Assembly: GCA_964035795.1 (NCBI GenBank)
Contig: OZ038321.1
Location: 6,918,079-6,982,078, forward strand
Length of the DNA: 64,000 nucleotides
From: Pterobdella sp. o SKG-2022
Lineage: Eukaryota > Annelida > Clitellata > Hirudinida > Piscicolidae
Direction: 5' to 3'
The position numbers were made by a program, and so were the translations under genes. Positions 47,634 through 60,009 of the stretch are shown here, piece after piece (within the stretch, counting starts at the first letter, position 1; every line of letters starts with the position of its first letter). Below the pieces are notes generated by a model. The model made no database searches. It worked only from the letters and a program-made list of their open reading frames with translations, and was not told the DNA's origin.

Positions 47634-50600
47634 CTAATTGATTTTTTCTAGAACTTGGTTGACAGTGATTTGTGGAGAGGGTGAACTGTATCGGAAAACG
47701 TGCTCTTCTGAACTGGCGATCCCTCTGATCTCGTCAAAATTAGCTTCTTGGCTCATCGCTACAACGATTATAGTATTGTTTTGATTTTTGATTTGATTAG
47801 CTTTCGGAATGGTTTGCTCTGGGTTGATATTTGAAAATCCATCAGTGATCACGATAAGATAGTTTGGGGCGTTAGGACGGTCACCATTTCGTCCCAATTG
47901 ATTGGTTAAAAAGGCATCGAAAGCTGAAGGTGTGTTTGTGCGTCCCACGATTCTGTAGAAATCTACCCTCTCGATCATTTGATGCTTGTTTCGACTTTCG
48001 CTCAAAAATATTTGGATTAAAGTTTCAGTAGAAAATGCAATAAGACCAACGTTAGTTGCCCCGTTTTCAGTAGGAAGCCCATAAATGATGTCCTTCACTA
48101 ATAAAAGACTTTCTTTGTATTCTTTCTCCAAGCTCCAAGACACATCCAAAATAATCACTACATCAGCTACTTTTGTCGATGCTATGAAGGGTAAATTTTA
48201 ATTTTAAAAACATATCCGATAATGAAAAATGATTCAAATATAGTAATTCTTTAGAGGCATCTTATGTATTTTTTCACTCAAATGTTTTTGAAAAAATCAA
48301 GAAAATAATTTATTATTCAATATAAAGTTTAAATAAAAAATAATGAAAATAATTGACAAAACCATTGTATGAAATTGAAATTAATAGAAATAAAAGGATC
48401 AAACTCACATAGTTGACAGTTTTGGCCAGTGTAAGGAGGGTTACAATTGCATTGGTAGCCGTGGTATCTGTTGACGCAGGTGCCTCTGTTGTTGCAGTTG
48501 TTGAAGGTACATTCGTCCAAATCTTTCAAGAATCGTTGTTATCATAGTTGAAAATAGAGGTTTGAAAAATTCATTGTAAATGATTGTTCAGTTGATCTAA
48601 AAATTTATATGAATTAAATTATGAGTACTAAATGTAAAATTTTTCAAAAATCTCTTAGTTATCTCGTGTGTATGTTTGTATGAGAACAAATAAGTTTTAC
48701 AATTTTTTCGAAATAAAATCACTTGAAATGTTCACCATCGCAAATAGTTCTGAAAACTTCTTCTACTTTATCTGGAATGTTCCGAAAATGATCGATGTGT
48801 AGGTAATGAGATAGTTTGGGGTTGGAAGCAATACTCCATAGTTCGATTGAGTTATTCATATGGTTTTCAAGAGCGATTGGAACAATGATTGTTCCGTCGA
48901 GACGTAGGTTGATTGCTTCGGGGACTGTTTCGGCCTCTTTCAGAGTCGATGGTCCATTAGCAATAAGAATTAAAATGTTTTGGGCATTTGCTCTGTCACC
49001 ATTTTGGGGACTAAAAACAGTGTTTCGGACAAATTTGAAAGCCTCAGCCATATCACTTTTTCCACCCAAAAATTCTGATTTCAGTCTTATAGCTTCTTTA
49101 ATGTCATGTTTGTTGTAATACTTATTTAGAAAGAATGCTTCTTTTACTGTCGCAGCCCAATAAACTACAGACACTCGAGTTCTGGTTTCGGAAATATCTA
49201 AGCCATTTACAATTCTTGAAGCAAAATCTTGTAAAAGTTGGAACCTTTCTCTATGAACAACATCACTACTCGACAACATAATCACTACATCTACTACTCC
49301 AGTACAACCTAAAATGAAATAAATGTCATAAATTAATCGTATTTCCATATCAATTGTGTTTAAAAAACTTGAAGTTAAGCTTGCGAAAAACAATTATGAA
49401 AATTTAAAAAAAATATTGGTTAAAGTCTAAATAAAAACATACGTCTTTGGCAATTGAAGCCAGAAGTACCCAATGGACAAGGCCCGCAGTTGTATGTTCC
49501 CAGATCAGCTTTGCAAGATGCCCCGTTGAAACAAGGCGATTGAGCACAGTAATTGACGTCTGCATGAGTTGATTTCATGATGAGAAAAATAATTTTTATT
49601 CTAGTAAATTTTTTTGGAAATTGTTATATAATGAAAAATGAAGTAGTTAATAACTCAAAAGGACGATTTCCAATTGTCCAAAGTAATTGTTAATTAAATA
49701 TAAAAAACAACACAACTACATCTATATTCAGCTGCTCAAACTTTAATAGTTTTAATCTATCAAACACTCACTAGAGCATAGGCGATCACTGACGTATTTA
49801 ATATCATCGTTCAAACTGTCAAAATCTCTGGCGTAGACCCAGTTGATACCTCCATTAGTACTTACAGCTTCTAATTGAGAAGCTATGTAGAAGTTCTTTT
49901 CCAATGCAATCTGATATTATTGAGCAAAAGTTTTGGAGAGTTCTCTTTTGGTTATACAAGTCATTGGGGTTTTATAAAAAAACCAACCTACCGCTTGAAT
50001 AAAAACGTTTCGTCTTCTCAATTCTTTGGCACTTTCCCACAGTGCAAGTAAATAATTTTCATCGTCTGGGTAATCTCCATCGGAGAGGATGACAACGTGG
50101 TTTGGTTTTGTTGGTCGGTCCCCGTTTTGAGGTGTGAACATTGTGCTCATTAATAAACTGAAAATAAAAGGTTTAAATGTGATGAATAATAATTACAAAT
50201 TAGTTAAAATCTATCAAACGATAATCACCACAAGATACTCAGTATAATTTTAAATCTTTCAAATTAATTTAAAAATATTTACGGTAATAAGTATTTTAAT
50301 AATCTTAAAACTCACTCTAGAGCAGTCTTCAATCCTGTGTTTTCCCCTGCGTTGTACGGGGCACTAAGACCAAGTAAAAGACTTTCTTTAGTGGTGTATT
50401 GATTGAGGTTGAAATGAATTTTAGCACCACTTTCATCATAAGTCAACAGCCCTACTCTACTTATACTGTTGCCATCAATTGAGCTGTCGATGTCAAGATT
50501 TAAAATTACATGGTACACGAAGTTGATCATTTTCAAATAGTTCAATATTCCAATGCCTCTAGATGTATCCAATACAAACACCACATCAACTCCGTTAGGA

Positions 50601-51704
50601 CAGGCTGGAAAATTTAAAGTCAATAAATGTTATAAAATTTAATATATTTTTCACAATAAATTAATTTTAAGTAAAGTAAATTCTCTACTTAGAGTGCATT
50701 CAGATCCTGCATTTCCAGGCCTGCAGTTACAGAGCACTTGGTTGCCCATGTCTGTGCAGCTAGCACCATTTGAACATGGGTTCGTATTGCAATTGATGTC
50801 ATCTTGAAAAAATTTTGAATTATTAAACATTCATTACGTATAAAATACTATAACATTAATATTTTCTATAAAAATTTAAAATTGTTTTTTAATGAATTAA
50901 AAACTTATTTTCAACTATAACAACAACTAAAGCTTTCAATAATTTTTGAAACTGACCACTGCAAGCAAATCTTTTGAGAGGTTCAGACAAAGTATGAAGG
51001 TCTCTTGCAGTTGACACAGTTTTCATGCTTTTTGACACAGGATAATTTGCTATCGCTGCAAGTTCGTAAGTGTCCAATATGGTACCCGTACCTACGGCAT
51101 AAAACCTTACACCAATCTGTCTGAGGCTTTCAGCTTCTTTTAAAGCATTAGCTTGGTTGCTTGTTTTGTAATTGAGTAGAACTATGCATATTTTAGACAC
51201 ACTGGGATCATTCATTCTTGCACCAGTTTCTTTGATGAAAACGCTGTTTTTTGCTAGATTTAAAGCCGATGCGAGGTTTGTGTCGTGACCACTATATGAA
51301 ATTTTTTCTACAGCGTTCAGAACACCAGCTTGTGTAGTGTAATTGTTCAAATAAAATTCCACCATTGCAGTGTTGCTGAAAGTAATAACGGAAATCTGAG
51401 TGTTTTTATTGTCGATGTTGAATTTGAGCACCGTTGCTTTTATGAGTCCGATAACATAATCTTTATAATAATCTAAACGCATATTTGTTGATTTGTGAAT
51501 TATAAAAACAACATCGGCTTTTTTAGCACAATTTTCAGAAGGAACTGCAAGATAAATAACTATTTAGTATTGAAAACTAAAAATTATGACATTTTCAACC
51601 TACCAGGGTTTAAAGTTACAATTGGAGTGGTAGACATGGGTTTGCTTGTAGGAAGAGTGGAAGTGGTAGTAGAAGTGGTAGTGGTGGTAGTAGTGATGGT
51701 AGAT

Positions 51705-51736
<32 letters not shown>

Positions 51737-54137
51737 TGTAGTAGAAGGGGTTGTAGTAGTGGAGGTTGAAGTAGAAGTGGTTGTAGTAGTAGTAGTTGTG
51801 GTAGTGGTTGTAGTAGTAGTGGTTGTAGTAGTGGTAGTAGTACTAGTAGTACTAATTGTACTAGTAGTGGTAGTAGTTGTGGTAGTGGTGGTTGTAGTTG
51901 TAGTAGGTCTTGGTGTTGTTGTTGGTAAAGTTTGAGCACTGCTACAAGATTTTTCCACAAGGTCTTTAAGAATAGAATTCAACTTATCAAAGTCATTTGC
52001 AAAGAAGTAATGAGTTTCATGAGGCTGAGAGGCGATTGCTTTAAGCTGTGCTACATCTACTTGCCCAGTCACTCCAATTGTGTATATTATTATGTTTGCT
52101 TCTTTTGTTCTATTTGCTTCAAACATAGTTCTGTCAGCTTCTCTGTTAGCTTGCCCATCAGTCAACATGATTATAATGTGAGGAACACCAACTCTTCCTC
52201 CAACAGAGGAGTCGAACATTAATTTAGCTTGTCTCAAAGCATCAGCAATGTTGGTTTCTCCCCCATTATGAGCCAAGTTTAAAATTTGAGTTTTGATCTG
52301 GCTTCCTTCGAAATAACTGTTCAAAAAAAATTTCCCATTTAAATTCGCTTGGCTGCTGAACTTCAGTAATCCAATTCTTGTCAAATCTGCAGATATGGGA
52401 AAAGAATCGGCAATAGAAGCTGCAAATGTTTTTATAATTTCCCAGTTTCGATTTCCTCCTTGAGCTGCTGCAATACTTGTCGACTCGTCTAAAACTAATA
52501 TTATATCTGCTTTTCTTGGACAAATTACCTCTGAAATTGACAAATAAATAGTTTATAATATCCTTTTAAAAATAAAAATTAGCTTTTTCAATCCAATATA
52601 GCCATAGAAAGAGGGTTACAAACCACTTTGTTCGCCACAAACAACGCTCCCAAGCTGAGGTAGTTTTCTTCTCAAGAATTTGTAATCATTTGTCTGAATG
52701 TTATTTTGCAAACGAGATCCAATTTGTCTTAAATCGGACAAGGATATTGAATTCGTCACATCGAAGGCAATTATATTTATGCCCTGAATGGCTAAGTTAT
52801 TAGCAGCTGTGAAAACTTCTTTTTTGTTCAAGAGAGGGTACCCCATAAACAGAATTAAAGTTTTTTGAACATCTCTACTTATGCTGAAAGCAAGATTGTT
52901 CACTTCATTCATCAATTTTGCTGCATTTCCTTGAGTTTCGGCTTTGAACTCTAATGAATTTATTGCAGCTTTGAGGTCATCTTCGTTCGTGTATTGGCTC
53001 AAAGCGAACTCCAGCTTAACTTGGAAATATGTAAAAGTCACTACCGAAACTCTAACACCATCAGCGGCAATCGGTAGATAATTTTCAATAAAAGCTATTA
53101 TGAATTTTTTTTGAAAATTCCATTCGTTTGAATCTCTTGGGAACGTGAAAGCTATGACAACTTCTCTTTCGTAACACGCTGAAAGCATAATTAATATCTA
53201 TGTATTAATGGTGTTATCCAAACAAATAGTTTTTCATTACCTGGATATACAACTTTATCCTGGTTGCAAGTTATAGTTTGTAAATTTTGTAATATTTTAT
53301 TAAGAGATATAAAATCAGGACTAGTCCAGTAGGTTTTTCCTTCTTGTTGAGGAGGAGATGAAACTTCTTTCAATTGTTTCAAGTCAATATCATTTGTGAT
53401 TCCTATCATAAATATTTTTATTCCATCTACGAAGTATGCATTTCTTGCTTCTGGTACTGTTTTTTCCACATTTACATTGGCTATCCCATCTGTTAAAATC
53501 ACAGCAATTTTGTTCACCCAAGGTCTACCACCCATCGATTCAGAAAAGAGGTTTCTTATTTCCACTAAGCCTGAATACAAATTTGTTTCTCCATTACCGC
53601 TGGGAAGTGCTTTTATTGCACTGATCACACCAGCTTTTGTGGAATACTCATCGAGTCTGAACCTAGTCAGACCAACGTTTCCAAACGTCACAAGACCAAT
53701 GTGGGTCCCATCGAAAGAAACATTGGTTTTTTCAACCAGTTGGACTAAAAAATCTTTCATTAATTGCCAATTGTCCCAAGATCCATTTCTGGGATTTTTG
53801 TCCGTGATGCTTCCACTGTGGTCGACTCCAAAAACAATATCACTCTGATATACACATTCTCCTGTAGAATAACATAAGGAGATTAATGAAATTAAGATGA
53901 CTATAAAGTTAAATACAAAAATAAAAAGTTCATTTCAGCAAGTGCAAAGCTTTTGTTAACAACTTTTACAATGTCGATTAACACAATCATGAATAGATCG
54001 ATTCCTTTATACAAAGTTCATCGGCTTCAAATTTATTATGATAATTTTTATTTTTATTAGCAACTACCGTCAGCGTGAGTTGAGAAGCATATGAGCGGCA
54101 AGATGAAAAAGAGAAAAATTCCTGGTTTTCTTGTCAT
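47634..54137 (-). CDS. Secreted matrix protein: seven VWA domains, three EGF domains, Thr-rich linker
   Basis: Exons (minus): 54137-54068 signal peptide (MTRKPGIFLFFILPLICF); 53861-53241 VWA1; 53178-52624 VWA2; 52530-51604 VWA3 plus Thr-rich linker; 51544-50957 VWA4; 50802-50689 EGF1; 50604-50316, 50157-49992 and 49910-49772 VWA5; 49559-49443 EGF2; 49308-48736 VWA6; 48522-48409 EGF3; 48181-47634 VWA7 and TAG. All junctions are GT..AG and in phase, with 4821 coding bases and 1606 aa. Metal-site (MIDAS) text: VWA1 DHSGS..TDG, VWA3 DESTS..TDG and VWA7 DVSWS..TDG are intact. VWA5 DTSRG..SDG is partial. VWA2 (TFPRDSN), VWA4 (HKSTN) and VWA6 (LSSSD) lack it. EGF1 (DDINC) and EGF3 (DLDEC) have the calcium-binding start. 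No membrane helix follows. The layout is matrilin/collagen-VI-like, and an adhesive extracellular-matrix role is inferred. No exact orthologue recognised. Confidence 0.93.
51640..51935 (-). repeat. Coding triplet repeat, Thr/Ser-rich linker
   Basis: Within the VWA3 exon the minus strand is a near-pure run of ACT/ACA/ACC Thr codons with a few Ser and Pro, ending SKPMSTTPIVTLNPG. About 95 residues, mucin-like, a likely O-glycosylated spacer. The antisense reading is an open Val-rich frame with no meaning. Confidence 0.9.
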
Positions 54138-54699
54138 GGCCCTGGGGAATAATTATTTAAAAATTTTTCAAGGTATCCAAACAGTATTAAGAAGCCTTGT
54201 TATTAAAAGATTATTCACTTAAAACATATACAGAAGCCTGTGATAATAGAAAATTATTGTTCTTAAAGCAATTTAGCAAGTTAAATGACCTAGAAACCTA
54301 TTTGAATGGTAAGTCGCACGCAAACAAAAAAGTAGGCGTCTTAAAGAAAATGCGATTTAAAATTTTTTGAATTGTTATATATCTCAACCCACGAGTGTTA
54401 TGCTTCATTTTGAACTTGAACCATGGTGACTTGAATAGATCTATTTATATCTTTGAGACATCACGACCACCGAGGTTATTGAACGCGTTATGTGGTTAGG
54501 GTTGGCAGAAATTTCAGTTATAAAAACTATTTGTTCGAATAAAAGTTTAAAAGTTTTTTACTGAATATCTTTATGTATTATTGTGTATATAAGTCTTTAT
54601 TGGTCTTTAATGACGTTTGCTTTATTCATGTGTATTCAGAAAAGAACAAATCGATAAAAATGGCAGATGATCATTGTGAGCATGCTTTTTGATTCATAT

Positions 54700-54825
54700 T
54701 ACGCAAAACATGATTGTAAGCTTTTGGCCTAATCTCTGCATTGGCAAGGATTTGAAACCGATAGTTTCAACTAACGATGTTATAAAGAATACAACTGGAG
54801 TTTTAGCAATATTGAGAATATTTAA
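54700..54825 (-). repeat. Possible strongly decayed SINE
   Basis: GGATTTGAAACCGATAG (decayed box B on the minus strand) and GGAGTTTTAGCAATA echo the diverged SINE copy at 22860-22942. Weak. Confidence 0.25.
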
Positions 54826-57061
54826 CTCAAATGCCTAATTAATCAATGTCATTAAAAGTAACCATTGCAAAGCATAAAGAATGCTAGACAAGGCTACGTT
54901 GAAACAAGAATAACAAAAATGATTACATCAATGAAAAAACTAATAAAAACAATAGCAATACTTACATTAGTACTTATAACAATAATAATAATCATGGGTA
55001 AAGAATAAAGGTTTTCTGTACACCGACGTTGGACTTAACATTCCTTTGGCAGCTTGGTTTTACGCGTTGCATTAGAACTTTTATAGCCTTTTTAAATGCT
55101 TTGTTCTATTTCTTACTGGCCTTTTAACAATATATATCTTTAAAAAGAAATTTTTTCAAAAAATTTTCATACAGATTCTTATTGAAAAATTTGTCTCATG
55201 CTTTTTAGGTTGAATTCATTTGAAAGAGATTTTTGAATGCAATGAAATACTTAAATATGATGACAATTAAAACTGGTACTCAAAAGATGTATGCAGTGTG
55301 AAATTGTTTTCAACTTATTACAACTATTCTAAATTCATAGAAATAAATTAAAATAAAACTAAAGTCTCCTTATAGTATTTTTAACTGTAGAAGATTCTAT
55401 AAAATATAAAGTATGATTATAGTAGCGTCAACTGCAATAGTCTCTAGACCACAAAAATATTCAGTCTATTTTTAACAGTGAATAAAAGTAGTCAACATAT
55501 TGAACTTGATACAAACCAAAACTAATGATACAAATCAATAATAATGTTATGCACTGTAATAAAGAATTAAAAATAGTTGAACATACAGCTGAGGTAGAAG
55601 CAGTTGCATGAGAAATGATCTAAGAACGAAGCTCGCTTCAAACGGATTCACTAACAACTATGTCACAATTTCATGCAATTTTGAAATTCAAATAACTAAA
55701 TACGAGCAATTGAACAATTTATTCTCTAAAAGACAAGCGTTATTTTCTTCTTTTATACCATCTTCTCAGACATATTCATCAAACACACACTTAAACTAGC
55801 CTATATATTCAGATAATCTATTTATATAAATCCATATATAAATATCCTATATAACTATCTATGAGATCCGCCTATCTACATATTCATATATAGATTCATT
55901 AGAATTGCGAAAGACTCGTGATACTATCACTAATCCAGGTGTTTCACAAAAGAACATTTCTTTTTAAATCGATTTTTTCTCATTAATCTATACCGAGAAT
56001 TAAAGAAATTATGATTGAGAAGGCATTATGCAAATGAAATGCTACTAATCGTTTGTTCGGCAGTTTATTTTTAAGGGTTTTAAAAAGTAATAAAAAAATT
56101 AATTTTGGAAAATTATTTTAAAAAATTGTATTTTTGAAACCACTATTTTTAACAAACAAAAAGAAAAATAATGTTTGAAAAGGTGTGATAAAATATTGTG
56201 ATTATTCAAAAACTCAAATCCATTATTGAGTATTTTATTTCCTAACACGGAGACTTTCATATTTACAAATTAATGCTGCATTCAACATGAAAAAACTTCT
56301 TTTTTATTATCGTTGTTATTACCAACCAAGAAAGGCATTAAATTTTGGAATTTCAACTATGTCTTTTCATAATATGTTGTTAAAAAGTAAGCAACATTAT
56401 TAATAATAACAGGTCAATTACCATCTTTGATGAATGAATTTACTTCTTTTTGTCTAGTTTCCAATTCTATCATCGAAACATCAATAGCTTTTTGCTGTTT
56501 TATTTAAGTTTTTGCTGTAAAAACTCGAAAAAGTTGTTAGTGGTGCTCAAGAATGATGAGAATTCAAAAATTTCTCAAATGTTTTTTCTAGTTTTTTATT
56601 GTTGTTTTCGTGCGTATAACAATTTTTTCTGTAAATTCAGTTTTAAATATCTTATGAGTGTGACAGAGCAATTAACAGTTTAACGTTCCACTCATTTGTT
56701 CATCCAATATTTGATTTTATTTGTCTATAATTTGATGTTAGAAGGTTTTTAAGTTTTTATGTTTTTGATATAAGCGCACGAGGTCTTCAAGCATAAAATT
56801 TTTATTTATTTCAGGTCAATAAGAAGGAAATAAAAGCATAATTACAACTTGCTTTAATGAATTCCTCAACACATGGGCCAATTATTATGAGTCTAGAAAT
56901 ACATTACTATCTAAAAATTCGCTGAAAATTCTATAAATAAACCTCCAAGGCTTTTTCTGACACTCCAGAATCAGGCAGTGAAATCAATCTTCGATTTTTT
57001 TTAGATATCTTCACATTATTATATGAAGCATATAATCTTTATTGTGCTGTCAGCTTTGACG

Positions 57062-57091
57062 TTTGAAGAGGGTTGAAGAGGGTTGAAGAGG
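57062..57091. repeat. 10-base tandem repeat, 3 copies
   Basis: TTTGAAGAGG, GTTGAAGAGG, GTTGAAGAGG. It is followed at once by a minus-strand box-B-like word (GGTTCAAGTCC), so it may be the edge of a tRNA-related element. Confidence 0.6.
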
Positions 57092-58150
57092 ACTTGAACC
57101 GGGAACCTCACGATCCACGTTCCATCATGAATGGTAGTGATTTTATTATTTAATCCAATGCTAGTGACGCTTTGCCTGAAAAATTATTTAAGTTTTGTGG
57201 CTTCTAAGCAATTAAGAGAGATAGCGTTTGTTTACAAGCAACATAGCTCGGTCATTAAATTGTTGTTGTCTGAATTCTTGAGGGTATTATCAATCGTGTT
57301 TATTCGTTAACAATGTCAAAATCATGATTTCTTTCATAATTAAAATACCTTTAATCTGCCGCATACCTTTGTAATGTCTCTTGGAGTTATCGATTCAATT
57401 AAATATAAATAGTTCATTCAGTTAAGTTCGATCGTTCTTAGCACAAAAACTTGAGCAATTCTCTGTTTAATTACTCAAAAAGATATTATTGTCAAAAATA
57501 AACTTCGTGATGAAACATTTATGATCGCTATTCTCAAAGCAAAGAATGAAGAAACATTGTTAAAAGGTAATAAATACTTTGAACTGACAAGCATTGTCAG
57601 TTTTTTAATCCTAACATTACAAAACATATGAGCTACATATAAACCTCACAACATAAAAATTTCTGAATTTTTGTTTGAAATCTCAATACTTGAAAAGGTG
57701 CAAAGCATTTAGTGAGTTACATCACAATCAATCTCTCATACAACTTATGTTAAAACCCTCGATTTTTTGTCTGGGTGACATTTACAAACTGCTTGTTGAA
57801 CATGTCTTGAATCATTTGTGAATAATTTATTTTTAATTAATTCTCATTATAACTTTTAACCAACTTAAATTAACGGTTATATTAAAACGGACGTCAACGG
57901 AGAAAAAAAAGTTCGAGTGATGTTGCAACTGATTGAGATACTGATAACATAATTGTTAAAATAAGCATTTGTCGTGATTGGACGATTCCAATAATACGCT
58001 GAAAGACGAAGTTCAATACCATGAGAAACACACCTATTTGAAATATGACAACTATTTTTGTTCATTCCATTAATATCAATGCTTTTACGTTATTATTAAG
58101 CTTAATATTATTATATTATAATTGTTATTTTTAAAATTTTTGTTATCTTT

Positions 58151-58315
58151 ATGATTATTAATGTTGCTTTTATCATTATTAATATTTTTATTATTAATAT
58201 TTTTATTATTATTATTTTTATTATTAATATTTTTTTTATTATTATTTTTATTATTAATATTTTTATTATTATTATTTTTATTATTAATATTTTTATTATT
58301 ATTATTTTTATTCCA
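58151..58315. repeat. (ATT)-based higher-order tandem repeat
   Basis: Alternating TTTTTATTATTAATAT and TTTTTATTATTATTAT blocks repeat about every 42 bases. The long Ile/Leu frames here are artefacts of the repeat. Confidence 0.85.
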
Positions 58316-59512
58316 ATTGTTATTACTAATGCTAATAATATACTAATCGTTATGTTTCACATTCATGTATCATTGTTAAAAGATGCCTATAAAAAAAGCA
58401 TTCCATTTGATATGTATTTTATAATTTCTCATGTATCAGAATAAGCAAAAATCACGACTTTTGGGGTCTTGTGACGCAGTTGTAATACTGAAACACTAAT
58501 AATCACTTCAGCGGAAAATATGTATCAATGAAAGATTCCAGACATTGTATGTATTCTTTTAAAATATTTCAAAACGAAAGAGATCAATTAAGAGGAGTTT
58601 TTGTATATACATATTGAGAATCGAAAGCTATAATTTCGATAAGTTAAGCTCAAAAGGTTTATCACATTCGATGATATTTGTTGAAAAGTTGTTGAATTGT
58701 GAAAATGTTTGTTGTTGAATTAAAGCAAGACTCAATTTGTGAAAATTTCATAATTAAAATATAACTCTATTTGTGGAAATTTATATTTTTAGCTCTAGAA
58801 CAAAATATTTATTAATTCTTATTAAATAGAAGTTCAAATTAATAAAGGCGTTAGAGTGAGGTTGTATATTATAAATATTAAACAAGATTAAGAGGGTTTG
58901 AGGTAAAAGTCGTTATGTTCTCTGTTTATCTAAGCATTTGAAACAAAGGAAATTAACTTAAAGCTTTTATCGTTTAAACGTGTCATTATATTGTTAATAT
59001 TAATTCTTAATTCCCTCATTTATTGTTTCTAACCACTTCTTAACAAGTAATATTCTCAATGCTTGTAATTTATTCACTGGTTATGTAGCGAGGTTATTGA
59101 AACAATATAATACTGGAGAACCAACAAATATTAACTTTGACTAATGGTGGAAATCAAAACAATTCTGTTTGAAAATTGGTAAAAATAGCCGAATGTGTTG
59201 AGAATAGAACAAACGTGATGAGAAAGTAATCACAAGGCTTTAAGTAAGCTTGATCAGGTAATTAAGAAATATTAAATGAAGATTTAGTTCAAAAAATTTT
59301 TAAAATAATTTAAAATAATGTGAAATAATGGAAACTGTAATTTTTTTTACTTTCTTATGAATATTATTCTATTGCTTAAAAAACACACTGATAAGATCAG
59401 GGATAACGTCAAATTAGTGATAAAAACGTCAGTGGTTTCATGGGTATGGTGATGAGGTTGGTAACAACGTCACGAAATATAACACATAAAATTGATAATG
59501 AAAGTGATGATG

Positions 59513-60000
<488 letters not shown>

Positions 60001-60009
60001 GTAAAGTCA

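Larger units (their letters stand above)
54138..58150. other. 5' flank of the VWA gene, no gene seen
   Basis: Contains the VWA gene promoter region and otherwise AT-rich sequence. The only structures noted are a possible decayed SINE near 54700-54825 and a small tandem repeat at 57062-57091. Confidence 0.45.

Noticed and set aside
48816..49118. Plus-strand open frame of 100 aa
   Set aside because: Antisense of the VWA6 exon.
51495..51935. Val-rich plus-strand open frame of 146 aa
   Set aside because: Antisense shadow of the Thr-rich linker of the VWA gene.
58151..58444. Ile/Leu-rich open frames
   Set aside because: Translation of an ATT-type tandem repeat.
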